Positions 12,780 to 24,398 are shown, counted from the stretch's first letter. The stretch: 64,000 nt of DNA from Spirometra erinaceieuropaei (GCA_902702965.1 CACRXP010000151.1:216952-280951), one strand, 5' to 3'. Made by a program: numbers and translations. The notes: generated by a model not told the origin, from the sequence alone.

Positions 12780-14001
12780 TCCCCTTCCCAGCTACCTACC
12801 GCGATCTAGCCGACATGTTTTACCTTCCTATACCTCTTGATATATAGGGACAGGGAAAAGTTTCAGAATACTTATGTTGGTTAGAAATAGGAGGTTAGGG
12901 TGCTAAGTAGTACAACGTCAGGGAAGCCTGAACTGCACGTAACTGAAGAGGTCAGTGAGGCTGGGCAAGTACCATGAGAGACGGACCAATCCAGCTCCCG
13001 CTGCGTACAAACAATCGGTTTTTATTCGTGCGGCCCTTTTTTGTGCCGTAGCGGTATATATTGAGCAGCCTTGTTATAAGTTGCCTGATGTTTGATCGTC
13101 ATAGAGTACTCTGTGATCGTACTTACCACGATATTTTCATTAGCCTTTGGCAGCCAGGCCAGTAGACGTTTCTGGTCTGCGCTTTAATAATTCACTGCAT
13201 ATCCCTCACGTGATTGATATTCGGACAAATAGCGATCGGCCGTAGAGTGTTTTCAGTCCCCTTTCCCGACAGGCAAGCCTTGATACCCTTAGCTGAGTCA
13301 TTTCTGCTTTAGTACCCGGTCCTTCCCTTGGAAGTAAAATTACGACCCAGAAGATGGTGCGTTGGCAAAAAATACTAGACTTGGTGGGAGGATCTCCGAA
13401 GCTTGCGGGTTTAGGATGCAGCATGCGGTATTTCTGAAAAAATCTCATTCTAGGTAGAGTCGCAGTAAGGTAAGTTAAGTGTGAACCTGTTACCTACTTT
13501 TAAGATGGTTCGTTAGGTATGAATAAGATCGATATTTAAGTTCAAGTTACATTGAGTATCGAATGTTTTGACTGCTTCGCGTATAGTGATTGCCCAAGGT
13601 TTCAACATTCAAGACGCAATGAAGGGGTCAGTTTTAGTAAACGTACGATGTTCCAACGTGTCTAAGTCTTTTGAGCAACGGTTTTGGAGTTAAACAAATC
13701 CTGTCACGGGGTACAAGTGCATGTGGAGGTCTGTCGTGGTCTTTCTCGCTGTTATACCACCACTAAAGAGCGGTGAGAGCATGGATGGAAGTTGACCATC
13801 CGAGTAATGGTTTCCACCTCATCTCTGGGACTGTGTTCATGGGACAGATGAAGTTTTAAATCCCACAAGTACCAGTGACTGAAATTATATTCCTCTCGCC
13901 TTTGCCTTACATTTTAGGACATAAGAGGATTTAATCAAATTTTCCTGATTTTCTTAACTGTTTGCTTGCTTTTGTTGGTTTCAAGTTAGGTTTGGTTAAA
14001 A
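12780..14001. other. No gene seen
   Basis: Unique-looking AT-rich sequence. The minus open frame at 13206-13448 has no recognisable domain. Confidence 0.5.
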
Positions 14002-14990
14002 TACAGTAGGTGACTATCTCATAAAATTATCGTCAGAAATTATGAACTGTAGTTTCGACTCGAAAGGATTACATAAATCAGGGTGTAATATTGATTATCA
14101 TGTGACGTAGCGCCAGGATATGTCAGTCGCGCTAAGATGTCGCCTTTTGAATGCACTTCCTTCCGACCGCATGCACAAACCACACACGGTATAAAATGAT
14201 CACTAACGTAATGGGAATTTCCCTAATAACTTTCCATTTCCTTATAAATCCAAATGTATTTTACGGAAAACATGCACCAAAAAATATTCTTTCCTGCACT
14301 TGCCTTATAAAAAGTTATGTCTTCCTTAAATTTTATACTAAAGAAGAGATTTTTCGGACTTTAAATAGTTTTTTTGATTTCCGAATAATTTTGAAATCAA
14401 CCTGGGATAGCACTTATGCTCATGGTTTCCAAAGTACAGCCTGCACACTTTCCGTGAGAAAAGGTCACACTTTTCTCTATGCTATTATGAAGACGCCACA
14501 GAGGGCTCATGAAATTTCGCAATGGATACTGATTATGTTGTATATTTCATAAGGAATATTAGTAAACGTACAGACACGATGCCATTTGAATTGGCATTTC
14601 GCAGTACTAAACATCTCAAAAACACTTAGTTTTTAAGCCAAAAACGACACTTTCTCCCATTGTAAAATTCGGAAAAGACGTAATGTACTACAAAGTGAGT
14701 GCAAGGAGAACATCTTTGGACATGTTTCATACACATTGCATCTGGATTGTTAAGGACATCGCAAATCAATTGGAAAAATCTGTACCACCTCAGTGGGCAT
14801 TTTTCGTCAAGCGTGATTTTTTCGAACGACCAAAAAGAGCGTATTCAGAAGGCAGCACTCTGACATGACTTAAATAGCTTCGCATTAAGTTATGTGACAA
14901 TCAGTGTTAGAGCTCTGTCCAAACAATTCCTTCCAATGAAAGCTACATTTTAGAAGTTCAGTTAACTTTTCACGAGTCTTCGCTCCAAAA
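14002..14990. mobile_element. Long-TIR MITE, family A, copy A2 (near full length, decayed)
   Basis: Starts with ta-CAGTAGGTGACTATCTCAT at 14002 and follows the order of family A: left arm to about 14345 (ending ...tctt ccttaaattttatac), central spacer about 14346-14640 including cgcaatggatactgattatg, then the inverted right arm from about 14665 to about 14990. Arms and spacer align with the palindromic copy at 23.4-24.4 kb but with many substitutions. The 133- and 61-residue open frames inside it are fortuitous. Non-autonomous: no transposase. Confidence 0.7.
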
Positions 14991-15284
14991 CGGATTCCTG
15001 GAAAGTGTTGCTCGCAGTTGGGACTAAAAGATGGCTTTAAATTACAATATGAACTTTGCTTTTATGCAAAATACGCCCTATGAGACACCGATGTTATGGC
15101 AACGACTGGAAGTCTGGCAGACGTTATTGGAAATGCTTACCCACAAAAAATGCCAACACTGAGTGCAACGGTACGTTTGGGTGCAGCCCACTCCGCGCCA
15201 GCTAGGCTTCTAAACCGTCTCCCCCTAAACTTGCTGTGCAAAATCTGGGTTAGTGTACGTTGTGAGCCAGGGGCTGTGGTGGCA

Positions 15285-15490
15285 CTCCTAGGTGCGGGTC
15301 ATTGCCGCGTCAGCCACCAGCTCCGGTCTGCCTGACCCTGTCATGAAACCGGGTGCAGACGGAGGAGGAGGAGAGTGCTGCAGATGCGACGCAAATCTAC
15401 TATGTAAGAAATCATGCGCGCAAATCACAGGTGCTGTGTCCACCCCTGCTGTAGCGCACAAGGTGAACATCGTCGCAAACGAACTGATAT
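15285..15490 (-). repeat. Dispersed repeat family C, partial copy
   Basis: On the minus strand this carries the family C head: a purine/pyrimidine block with cacagcacctgtgatttgcg, then gcatctgcagcactctcctcc, then a ggtggctgac motif. The same order occurs at 25.2 kb (plus) and 63.6-63.8 kb (minus). The overlapping open frames on both strands are shadows of the repeat. Confidence 0.6.
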
Positions 15491-16309
15491 TTTTAACATT
15501 GGTTGTTTTTTCCTCAGAACTGTTCTCTAGTTGCGCTGATTGATAACAATTTATACGCATACCTTTATCCGTACGTAGTTCTCAGCAAACTTTTTATGTC
15601 CGCAGTGTAAATCTTTTTCCTTTGCAAGAATCTCCTCAACTGTCTCTTTTATCAGTTTGATCAGATGTTGGAGTTTCCGGAACTTTTTCAGAAAATTTCT
15701 TTCAATTTTTATTTCCGTTGTGGTAGACACTGGTTTGATTGCTTTGTCTTCCGATATTGACAGTGTGTTCTCGTAGGGGCCATCAGCTGTTCGGAAAGCC
15801 TAAAGGTTTAGCCACTCTTATAAAACTTGCCGTCAGTTTTTCGGCACTGTCGTATCAGAGCGGAATGTACAAAAGCACACTTTGAGACGCAGAAGTATTG
15901 CAAATGACACATCCAAGAGAGTTAAAGCGTCAATTTGTCGCCTATCAGCGGGCGTTTGTCCCACACGTAGGCACAAACAATGAATCGGAAAGGGTAATAA
16001 TTTATAAGGATTGAAAAACAAAGTGCAGATCCGAGTTCCGACAACCTCCCTAATTTCCCTTCCTTTCCCCACATTGGACGATACAGGCGTTGCTAGTGAC
16101 CACGTTAGTTTCTATTAGGCAGCACGCCTGTGTTAAAGCCCTAGACCCTCGTAGGTCTGCAACGACCCTTCCTAAAAGTGCCTGCTGGTTGATAAAATAT
16201 ACATGGAAGAGTATTCGAAGTGCGATGACTTCAGCCGCATTTCTAAACAAGCTATATCTAGATCATGGGTCGGATCTCAGTTGGTAGCCGTGCTTGCAGT
16301 AGACAAGCC

Positions 16310-16830
16310 CAAGCCTGATCCCTAACCCTGACCCATAACCTCTAACCCCAACTCTTAACCCTAATCCCTAACCGTTAACCCCTAGCTCTTACGTCTAATC
16401 CTAAACCCAACCCCTAGCCCGTAACCCTTAACACCTAACCTTGACCTCTAACCCTAACCCCTAACATGTACGGCTACGAAATGAGATCTGGCCAGACCAT
16501 GTTTACAAGCCATAAGGCGGTGCCACCAGCGGCTCGTGGTAATTGTGGATTTAAAAGGCCTTAAATAGACATGAAACCGCAGACCAACTCTTAACCCTAA
16601 TCCCTAACCCCTAACCGTTAATCCCCTGCTCTGACCTCTAATCCTAACCCCAACCCCTAGCCCGTAACCCCCAACACCTAACCTTGACCTCTAACCCTAA
16701 CCTCTAGCATCTACGGCTACGAAATGAGATCTGGCCAGACCATGTTTACAAGCCATAAGGCGGTGCCACCAGCGGATCGTGGTAAATGTGGATTTAAAAA
16801 GCCTTAAATAGGCATGAAACTGCGGACCGA
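16310..16830 (+). repeat. Telomere-like C-strand repeat in a 243-bp tandem duplication
   Basis: 16310-16470 and 16584-16710 consist of CCCTAACCC-type units, each followed by the same non-telomeric segment: cggctacgaaatgagatctg at 16471 and again at 16714, then gccagaccatgtttacaagc, then gcggtgccaccagcgg. The offset is 243 bp there and 236 bp at the ccaactcttaaccctaa landmark (16348 and 16584), the difference being one extra ctaaccc unit. So this is a two-unit direct tandem repeat with a telomere-like half and a unique half, the second unit running to about 16830. Confidence 0.85.
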
Positions 16831-17164
16831 AGAGTCTTCCTTTCGGAACAGATGTTAAACAGGGGCCCACGACTTCGGCAATATCCAGGCGAACTTCGCT
16901 CATTCGAGCGAAAGTATTGTCTTACTAGCATGACCACCAAATCACTCAGCAATTGTGCCCTCTGTTTGATATTGCTGTTCGAGTGATTTAGTGCTGTAAG
17001 TACCGAAGAGTACGAGGTCGAACTCGCGCAACACGTAAAGAGATTTCGTTATAATAATGGTGAAAGTGCGACTCTCAGGTGGCATGTCAAAGGAAGAAGA
17101 GCTGATGTCTGACTTGCCAAGTATTGATGTAGCCTACCCATCCTCAAAGACTGGATAGATGAGG

Positions 17165-17650
17165 CTTTTTTGATATTTCTTCAGAGCCAGCGGCTATCCG
17201 AAAACAGTTGTTGAGAGGAGTCCATTGACTCAAGGGAAGCGGAATGAAGAGCGCAGTTAGCCGAAATCATGTTAGAGCATTTCGTACATGAAAGAGGTCT
17301 TCAAAGCCGTGGCTAGATCCCTCGCACCACAAGGAATAAGAGTTATTCACAGGCCTGATTCATCAATCCGACAGAAAATGCTGCTGTCAAAAGACTCTAT
17401 CGCTAGACAGAAACTAACGGCTACAACTTCTGGGTGTTCGCTTTCGTTTGAGAGGCTGGTCGACGGCTGCAAACGAGAATTCAGTTGACCGTGAGACTGG
17501 TGGCCCTAAAGTCGGGGTAGCAACGCAAGCCGCTCAGACGCAACACATCTTTAACTTGAGGCCGAGGCGGTGATCACACACCAAGACAGGTGGAAGAAGC
17601 CTGGATGTCTACCGACTGCTCCTTATTCAACCGCCACATCCTCCTATCTG
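17165..17650 (+). pseudogene. Penelope-like element relic, GIY-YIG region (PLE3)
   Basis: Broken plus-strand coding sequence resembling the C-terminal half of Penelope-like retroelements. Visible in order: a YFFRASGYPKTVVERS block (about 17168-17220), typical of the linker after the reverse transcriptase; GIRVIHRPDSSIRQ followed by SKD (17327-17395), typical just before the endonuclease; a damaged GETGR-like piece (DRETGG, about 17488-17510); and, after frame changes, RQVEEAWMSTDCSLFNRHI (about 17585-17640), matching the EAW...SINRHIDLP-like end of the GIY-YIG domain. The upstream reverse transcriptase motifs are not recognisable. Stops and frameshifts make it non-functional. Confidence 0.7.
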
Positions 17651-17844
17651 TTTTTACAAACCGTCTGCACTGGGGACAGCGACGTCGTGCAGCAGTCGGG
17701 CCCAGCAACTATTGTCGCGGTCAACGAAGGCGAGGGCGACACAGGTCACCGTGAAACTGGGGGTCAGGGTCGGTACCAAAGCCGGCACTGGAGACCTACT
17801 CGTCAAGAAAGATGCGTTGTATAACAAGAGCTGCGAGCATGGCT

Positions 17845-17885
17845 TTCTAGTCTCTGAAGATGGGTAGGCGAAATTACCACTCTGG
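17845..17885 (+). ncRNA. Possible hammerhead remnant at the 3' end of PLE3
   Basis: agTCTCTGAAGATGGGTAGGCGAAATTACC contains the CTGANGA and GAAA elements of a hammerhead core at plausible spacing, about 200 bp past the end of the PLE3 GIY-YIG domain on the same strand. Stem II is not convincing and there is no GTC after GAAA. A clearer version of the same layout is at 41.4 kb. Weak call. Confidence 0.3.
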
Positions 17886-17899
17886 GCGTTGGGCCTCAA

Positions 17900-18990
17900 G
17901 TAAACCTGTCACAATGAAATCCTTTTCTACCTTTGAGATTTTCACAATGCCGTGCCCCTAATCTTACCTAAATAGATAGTTATCAGCACCTTGAGCGGTA
18001 GATTTGGAAGCCTTTAGTTCAGCGTTCGGATCTGCGCCTGCGGACTATAGGACCGTTTACCGATTATGTACATATGCCAGTGACCGATATGTCACTATAT
18101 TTTATCAACCTACCGATAACCAATATGCATTTACAAAGTGAAGCTGCAAGGTATCGAGTCGTGAGAAAATACAAAAAAGTCGCCTGCCAGAATGCAGTCT
18201 TAAATAAGAGAATCATTGACCTGCTGTTTTACATAATTAATTACTTTATAACAGGTGGATTCAAGACAGTGACATGGATTGACTTTTTACACATTTCAAT
18301 GGTAATGGCGTTTTTGGTTTCCGATAGAATTGCTCATTTTTGATCGAATAATAAAACTTTGGAGAATTTCACCTGTGCATACAGGAAAGGAGATAATGCG
18401 GTCACCTGGTCGGCGGATAAAACTGCGAAAATGAGCCTTTCATGTGGACTATTTTATTGTTAAACAAAAGGTTTTATTTGCATTATGTGTTGCCTTAAAA
18501 TAAGGTGAATATTCATCCATGTAAACTTGTTATTCTTCCGTTTTGCTTAAATTGTGTCATAAAGGAAATTTTTAAGACTTCAAACTAAAATTATTGCAAT
18601 AAATCATCAAGGCTGCTTACCACAGTGTACCAGCACAAAGAGTATTTGAGTTTTCATTAACAATAAGGAAATGTGAAGAAATGTATGCTTTTTGATATAA
18701 TTGCAGCAGTCAGGTTATGTTAGCTGTACCGAATTTTCTAACTTTGAATTCAACTTGGAAAGATAAACGAACGATTTCTCTGCGCCTTCAGTCCGCTCCA
18801 AAGTTGTACATCGTCTGCGGATTTGCCCGGAGATTTCCAAGTCTAATTTAGCCCTTGAACGTTGTTGCAATAAGGAGTATGAAGTAATTCAGACAAAGGA
18901 GGTTTTTAAAACAGTCGGTTTATTTAATAAACACTGGAAGAACAAAGATTCAAACCCCATGTCTGAATGGGAGAAGTAAGCTTTTGTGAT
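17900..18990. other. No gene seen
   Basis: AT-rich sequence with one 89-codon open frame (18074-18343) that shows no domain. No repeat recognised. Confidence 0.5.
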
Positions 18991-18994
18991 CATA

Positions 18995-19310
18995 AGTAAG
19001 CATACGGAGAGAGCCCGACGGCGAGTTTAATCGATGAAGAAGAACGAGAGATGCCAGACCGACCACCCGAACTGGTTCAATCACCACACTCCCCCCCCTC
19101 TCCCCCGACAAAGTGTAGACTCACAAAGCACGCAGACAACCATCCCCCGAGAGGCCGAGGCAGCGAGAGGAGAGAAAAATCGATCAGCACGAGGCCGACC
19201 AACGTGACATGCCACTTTGCGATTTCTAGTCGATTAAGTTCATTTTAGGCTTTGACAATGGAAAGCCGACCAAGCTCTTCTAAGCGCCAGCATCTAAATA
19301 AACCTCTCCC
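18995..19310 (+). repeat. Inverted copy of the PLE1 tail (terminal-repeat-like)
   Basis: This segment matches the reverse complement of about 20706-20997 over most of its length. Shared blocks are ccatcccccgagaggccgag, gcagcgagaggagagaaa, atcgatcagca, ggccgaccaacgtga and catctaaataaacc. Penelope-like elements are often bounded by repeats in direct or inverted orientation, so this may be the partner terminal repeat of PLE1. Several small insertions separate the two copies. Confidence 0.8.
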
Positions 19311-19316
19311 GATGAG

Positions 19317-19377
19317 CTCTTCTTCTTCTTCTTCTTCTTCTTCTTCTTTTTCTTTTTCTTTTTCTTTTTCTTCTTCT

Positions 19378-19410
<33 letters not shown>

Positions 19411-19422
19411 ACCTTCTCTTCT

Positions 19423-19463
<41 letters not shown>
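19317..19463 (+). repeat. (TTC)n microsatellite
   Basis: About 147 bases of TTC repeats with internal TTTTTC and CTC variants. Translated it gives poly-Ser/Phe. The 106-codon open frame covering it is an artefact of the repeat. Confidence 0.95.
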
Positions 19464-20705
19464 AAAAAATCAACCCAGATTTCTCAACTTTACCAATCTG
19501 AACATAATTCAGCAGCTGAAACAAGTAGAAAGTTGCAACTACCTCGGCGTCAACGCGGTACCAATTGGGTGAAGCAGGAATGGCATCAACGTCTGATCGC
19601 AGGACCTCACAGCGGTTTTCAAGCGTCCGAACGTGTCTAGAGGCCTATTTTAGCATCGTAGTTTGTATCAAAAATCCACGCGTACGCGAACTTTTTTACA
19701 TGCTGAATTGCGCGCGTAAAACCCGAGCTAAGAGCAAAGAAGTCTGCCAATAGATGCTTGAGAACGATCCGTACACTGACCTAGTCCGTTGTGAGAAATT
19801 CTCCACTTTTGTCCCAACCCTAGGTACTGTGATAATGTCTTCGGTCCTATGCCACTGCCAACATGGAGTCTCAAGGGTACGATTATCTGAAAACCGGAGT
19901 TAGGAAATGGAGAGGGCTCTCGGTTCCCTGATATTTGTCTCCTGGGAAGTGAGTTAGTCGAGGTTTCTGGATGTGCTATAATAAACTGTCACGCATGAAA
20001 GGACTCCATCCGCAGGCTCACTGCGACCAGCTTCATTCCGAATGGCCAAAGTCGTATAAAGTACCTGGCATAACTGGTATGGGCACGTTTGATCTCAAAA
20101 TGTTTCGAGTGCGCGGCCGACAAATCTTACAACCGTGTTTCCGCAGTCAGATCTCTAGATTGCTGTTGCCTCCATAGCTCAGTCCTCCTATTTCCGGTCA
20201 ATGGCTTATGTGTGGCTAATCACATTTTCTTAATGCACATTCCGCCTAACATCTGTCGGACACATGGCCATCGCATGAAAAGACATGCAGAGCAAACAAC
20301 AAACAGAAAGACAAACGACGAGGTTCTACTTTGTAGCGCAGAAGTAACCAAGGCCTTTCCTAACAAGACACCAATCAGATTGTTTTCGTAAATCCTGTCT
20401 GTATATCATCGAACAAGACTGGAAAGTATGTTAGATGTAATCAAGCTTCACTGCACGATAAAAAGCCGTGCTTACCACAATAGATCGAAGACACTGGAAG
20501 TGCAACAAAGGGAGGAAGCTGGTAGACATAAATCAGTTTAATCAGAAGATTGAGTATGCGAATGCCATAAAACTTGGATATATCCGTAGCTAAGGCACGG
20601 TTTGTCAGATAAGCAAAATAGGAGTAAAAGTACCGTTCCCTGATTCTCTATCACTACTGTTTACCAGCACATTTTGACTTGATGAAAAAGATAGGCACAC
20701 CGGAA
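19464..20705. other. Spacer between the inverted PLE1 tails; no gene seen
   Basis: About 1.2 kb with no recognisable protein domain. The open frames at 19971-20177 and 20089-20391 overlap in different frames and resemble nothing known to me. Confidence 0.45.
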
Positions 20706-22295
20706 CGGGTTTATTTAGATGCTTGGCCGGACCTCCATTGTCAAAGCGCGAAATGCACTTAATCGACCAGAAATCGAAAAGTGGCATTTCACGTTGGTCG
20801 GCCGCATGCTGATCGATCTTTCTCTCCTCTCGCTGCCTCGGCCTCTCGGGGGATGGTTGACGGACGTTTTGTCAGCGTGCTTTGTGAGGCACCGCTTCGT
20901 CGAGGGGAGGTGATTGAACCTCTATCAGGTGGTCGGTCAGGCGGTTTCTTCCTTCCTCACCGAGGAAACTCGCCGTCGGGCTGTCTCCGTATGGCCGTTG
21001 TGGTTGTTTGGTCCTGCGCTCTGCGATGGTGATGACGTAGGACTTTGTAAGCTGCAGGAAGATCCAGACGCCTTTTGATGGAGTGGGCATCGGAGCACCA
21101 CGCCTCGAGTGTTTGCCGTTCCGATTTTGCATTGCCTCGGCTTAGAATGATAGCCCTCTGGTGATCGAAAGTATGTCCAGTTTCTCCAATGTGTGTTGCT
21201 AGTTGGGAGTTTGGGTCTAACCTCTGAGTGGGCGATTTGTGCACTTGCAGACGAGTCTGCAATTTCCGCCCGGTTTCTCTCGCATAGTTGCAGACGCCCT
21301 CATTGTAATTTATTTTGTAGATGACTGCAGAGGTTTCGGCGGGTGGCAATGGGCCCTTAGGTTGCATAAGACGGCGTCGAATTGTTGCCTGGCGTCTTTG
21401 GGCTATGCCTACTCCGGCAGGTTGTAACAGTCGAGAGACCGCCTCAGAGACCACTTTAACGTAGGGAATGGCCCTCCAGACTTCGGATTGCTGCACATTT
21501 GGCCAACGTTTGTTCGCCCGATGTCTGTTTCTCTCGATAAAATGTCTAGGATAGCCATTGGCTGCAAATAGATTCTGAAGTTACGATCGTTCGCCTCTTT
21601 TATCTTCTGGTGTGCTGCCGTGGGTCTCGATTCTTTGGAAAAGAGTGCGGACACAGCTACGTTTGTGAGACAAAGGATGCTTGTTGTTGAAGTACAGGAT
21701 CTGTCTCGTGTCGGTGGATTTCCCAAATACTGTGGTTTGCAGTTGTCCATTTGTACGCAGGCGTACAAGCACGTCAAGGAAGGGTAGTGGATTGTCCGTT
21801 TCTGCTTCCACCGTGAATTGGATGTCCGGGTCAACCGAGTTCAGTAATCCCTTTAGGTGCTCAATGTCAGTTCTTTTAAAAACGACGACGGTGTCATCGA
21901 TATAGCGATCCCAGAACTTTGGTCAATACTTGGTGAACACTAAGAGTTCTATCCTTTAAAGAACTAATTCAGCGATTAGGCATGATAGAGGGCGTCCCAT
22001 AAGAGTGCCATTTATCTGTTCGTACATTTGTCCACCAAAGGTGAATTAGGTCTTGTGGCAGTGTTACAGAAGCTCGAGCAGATGTTTGGACTTCAGGTGC
22101 TTGTCCCTCTCCTCATGACACTCTGCCAGTAGTTGGCCAGTTGCTGTGGGATAAAGGTGAAGAGCGAAACGACATCAAAGGATGCCATGAATTCGTCTGG
22201 TTCTAACTTCAGATGTTTCATGCGCTCGATGAATTGGTTCGCAGATGCTACTGTTGTTGGTAATCCAAAAACCTAAGACAACCGAACATCCATTT
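20706..22295 (-). mobile_element. Penelope-like retroelement relic (PLE1): reverse transcriptase plus GIY-YIG
   Basis: Minus-strand retroelement coding for a Penelope-type reverse transcriptase followed by a GIY-YIG endonuclease. In transcription order: a palm motif A FDVVSLFT (22156-22179); a motif B block with EQINGT, MG and PLS (about 21986-22026); the catalytic YIDD (21893-21904) followed by TVVVF; PLPFLDVLV (about 21763-21790); then the open frame 20957-21496 with VIYKINYNEGVCNYARETGR (about 21270-21330) and SDAHSIKRRLDLPAAY (about 21040-21090). In the endonuclease the usual GETGR glycine is Ala-Arg (ARETGR). Several in-frame stops (for example near 21925, 21970 and 22065) and frameshifts break it. 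The 5' end is lost near 22295. The non-coding tail 20706-20997 is repeated in inverted orientation at 18995-19310. Confidence 0.9.
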
Positions 22296-22814
22296 TGCCA
22301 AACCGTACGTCGGATTGACACGAAGGGATACGATTAGACTGAGTGGGAAATTTGAATTTTGTTTTAACCGCCAATTTGAAAGTTAAGTGTTAGGTCTGAC
22401 CACTTCTCCGTTTGTTGTGTACTGTTTCCTTTGGTCAAAAGTCTCAGACGGCCGCGCGAGCGTCACGCCAGATTTTCTAAATTATGATCCACATGTATGT
22501 CGGAAGCTTTAACCTCGTTGGTAAAAAAACCAGAAATAGCTGTTAGCCTCTTTTTCAAATGAACCGTTAATCGAAATTTAGCATAAATAAGAAACTCCAT
22601 CCCTGATCAGACGCATGGGTGACTATTAGTACTAGCTTTTCAAGCCTTTCTCTAAAGCACACGGAAAGTCTCAAAATTTTTTTTTAGTTGTCTCGTCATA
22701 GAATAATAGATTACACTACAGTTGGACAGTGCACTAGTGCCTAGGGGAGGGTAAGAGGAAGTGAAGTATATCATTTATTTAAACAATCTGATGCGTCCTT
22801 AAACTATTACGGTG
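22296..22814. other. No gene seen
   Basis: About 500 bp between PLE1 and a family C repeat. No domain or repeat recognised. Confidence 0.4.
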
Positions 22815-23100
22815 AGTTGCAATCGGTGACATAGTAGACCGCCACGGTAGAGAAAATAACTCTGTCCAGGCGGAGCATCGAGTTGCAATGACTCCTTCTT
22901 AATGCAGCCTCCACGGCATTGCAGCTCAGGTGGGATCCGAATTGACCACTTTTATTTCTGGGTAATCCCGGTCCTTTGGTTGCGAATGAAGCGCGTGTGG
23001 CACGCTTAGCCTTGTCAGTCACCGCGCCCTCTCTTGCCTCCGGTCTTATTGGTCCTGTCTTAACACCGTCCCAGCGTCTAACCTGCTGCGAGGCACATTA
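22815..23100 (-). repeat. Dispersed repeat family C, copy with tRNA-like boxes
   Basis: On the minus strand: gcgcggtgactgacaaggct, then gtgccacacgcgcttc, then caattcggatcccac and cattaagaaggagtcattgc. The first and third blocks recall Pol III A and B boxes. The same landmarks recur at 25.3 kb (plus) and 63.4-63.6 kb (minus), so this is a dispersed, possibly SINE-like repeat. Confidence 0.65.
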
Positions 23101-23426
23101 CGAACATCTTCGTTCGCGACGGTCCAACTGTGAGGTAAGATGACTGTTTAACTCAAAAACGGCCTGCCCAAAAGCACACGTAAAAGCGTCCCTTAGTGTA
23201 ACAGCTGCTATAACCTTCTGGGGTACTGCATTATAAATCCAGAGGCGTGAAGCAGCCACAGAAGACTTTCAATTATTTTCGGTAAGCCGAATTTGGCATA
23301 GGTTAGACCGCAAAAATAAATGGTGGGAAAAATACTCCGTAGTCCATTTTTGCATTATCCAAAAACTTGCTTGTTTTTAATCGGACTTCCTTTAGTCGGC
23401 TCTGTGTTATAGTCAACTACATTCAA

Positions 23427-24398
23427 TGCACGTAGGTGGGGTGACCGATCTCACGAAATGTTGGCTGAAATTCTGAAATGCGTTTTCGATAAGGAAGGAT
23501 GACTTAAGAGCGGTTGTACTGCTGATTGTCCTGCAGCATAATCCTATAATATATCGGACTCGGCAGGATATCAGCTTTTGAATACAGTGCTTTTGGATCT
23601 TCTGTAAAAACCGTGCACGGTAAAAAATAACTACTTATGTAGCATGCATTAATTTCCGATGGTCTCGCAGATTTAAATATACGTTATAGAAAGCACGAGC
23701 AAAAATATGCTTTCTTTCAGTCGTTTGATAGAGGTCACGTCTTTTTTATATTTCATACTCAAAGAAGGAGTATAATAAGGTTTTAAAAAAGTTTTCTAAT
23801 TGTGGAATAACTTGGAAACTTATCAGTCGTTGCACTAGCGCTTAGTAATTTCAGTCTACAAGGGGCATGCGCTCCGGGCAGAGAAAATTACGTATTCTTC
23901 TATGCCTTTAAAAAGATATCACATAGAGTACATAAAATTTTACAATGGATGCAGACTATATTATACATTTTATGAGGAGCAGTGGTAAACGGACAGGTAC
24001 GATACTATATGAATGAGAATTGCACGGTCTTAAAAAAATTCCATAATTAAAATTTTTTAAAACCTTCTTCGAGTATGAAATATAAAAAAGACGTGACCTC
24101 TATCAAACGACTGAAAGAAAGCATATTTTTGCTCGTGCTTTCTATAACGTATATTTAAATCTGCGAGACCATCGGAAATTAATGCATGCTACATAAGTAG
24201 TTATTTTTTACCGTGTACGGTTTCTACAGAAGATCCAAAAGCACTGTATTCAAAAGCTGACATCCTGCCGAGTCCGATATATTATAGGATTATGCTGCAG
24301 GACAATCAGCAGTACAAGCGCTCTTAAGTCATCCTTCCTTTTCGAAAACGCATTTCAGAATTTCTACCAGCATTTCGTGAGATTGGTAACTTACTGTC
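23427..24398. mobile_element. Palindromic long-TIR MITE, family A, copy A3 (reference copy)
   Basis: Two inverted arms of about 330 bp (23427-23761 and 24073-24398) flank a spacer of about 310 bp. Across the inner ~200 bp of the arms I count about three mismatches, so this is a long near-perfect palindrome. The outer ends carry the family signature: accgatctc then acgaaatgttggctgaaat on the left, catttcgtgagattggt then actg on the right. No coding capacity. The Tc1/mariner-like origin is inferred from the CAGT termini next to TA in sister copies. Other copies are far more diverged, so the arm similarity here suggests a young copy or arm-to-arm gene conversion. Confidence 0.85.

Noticed and set aside
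14151..14552. 133-codon open frame
   Set aside because: It lies inside MITE copy A2 and matches non-coding MITE sequence elsewhere.
19252..19572. 106-codon open frame with poly-serine
   Set aside because: It is the translation of the (TTC)n microsatellite.
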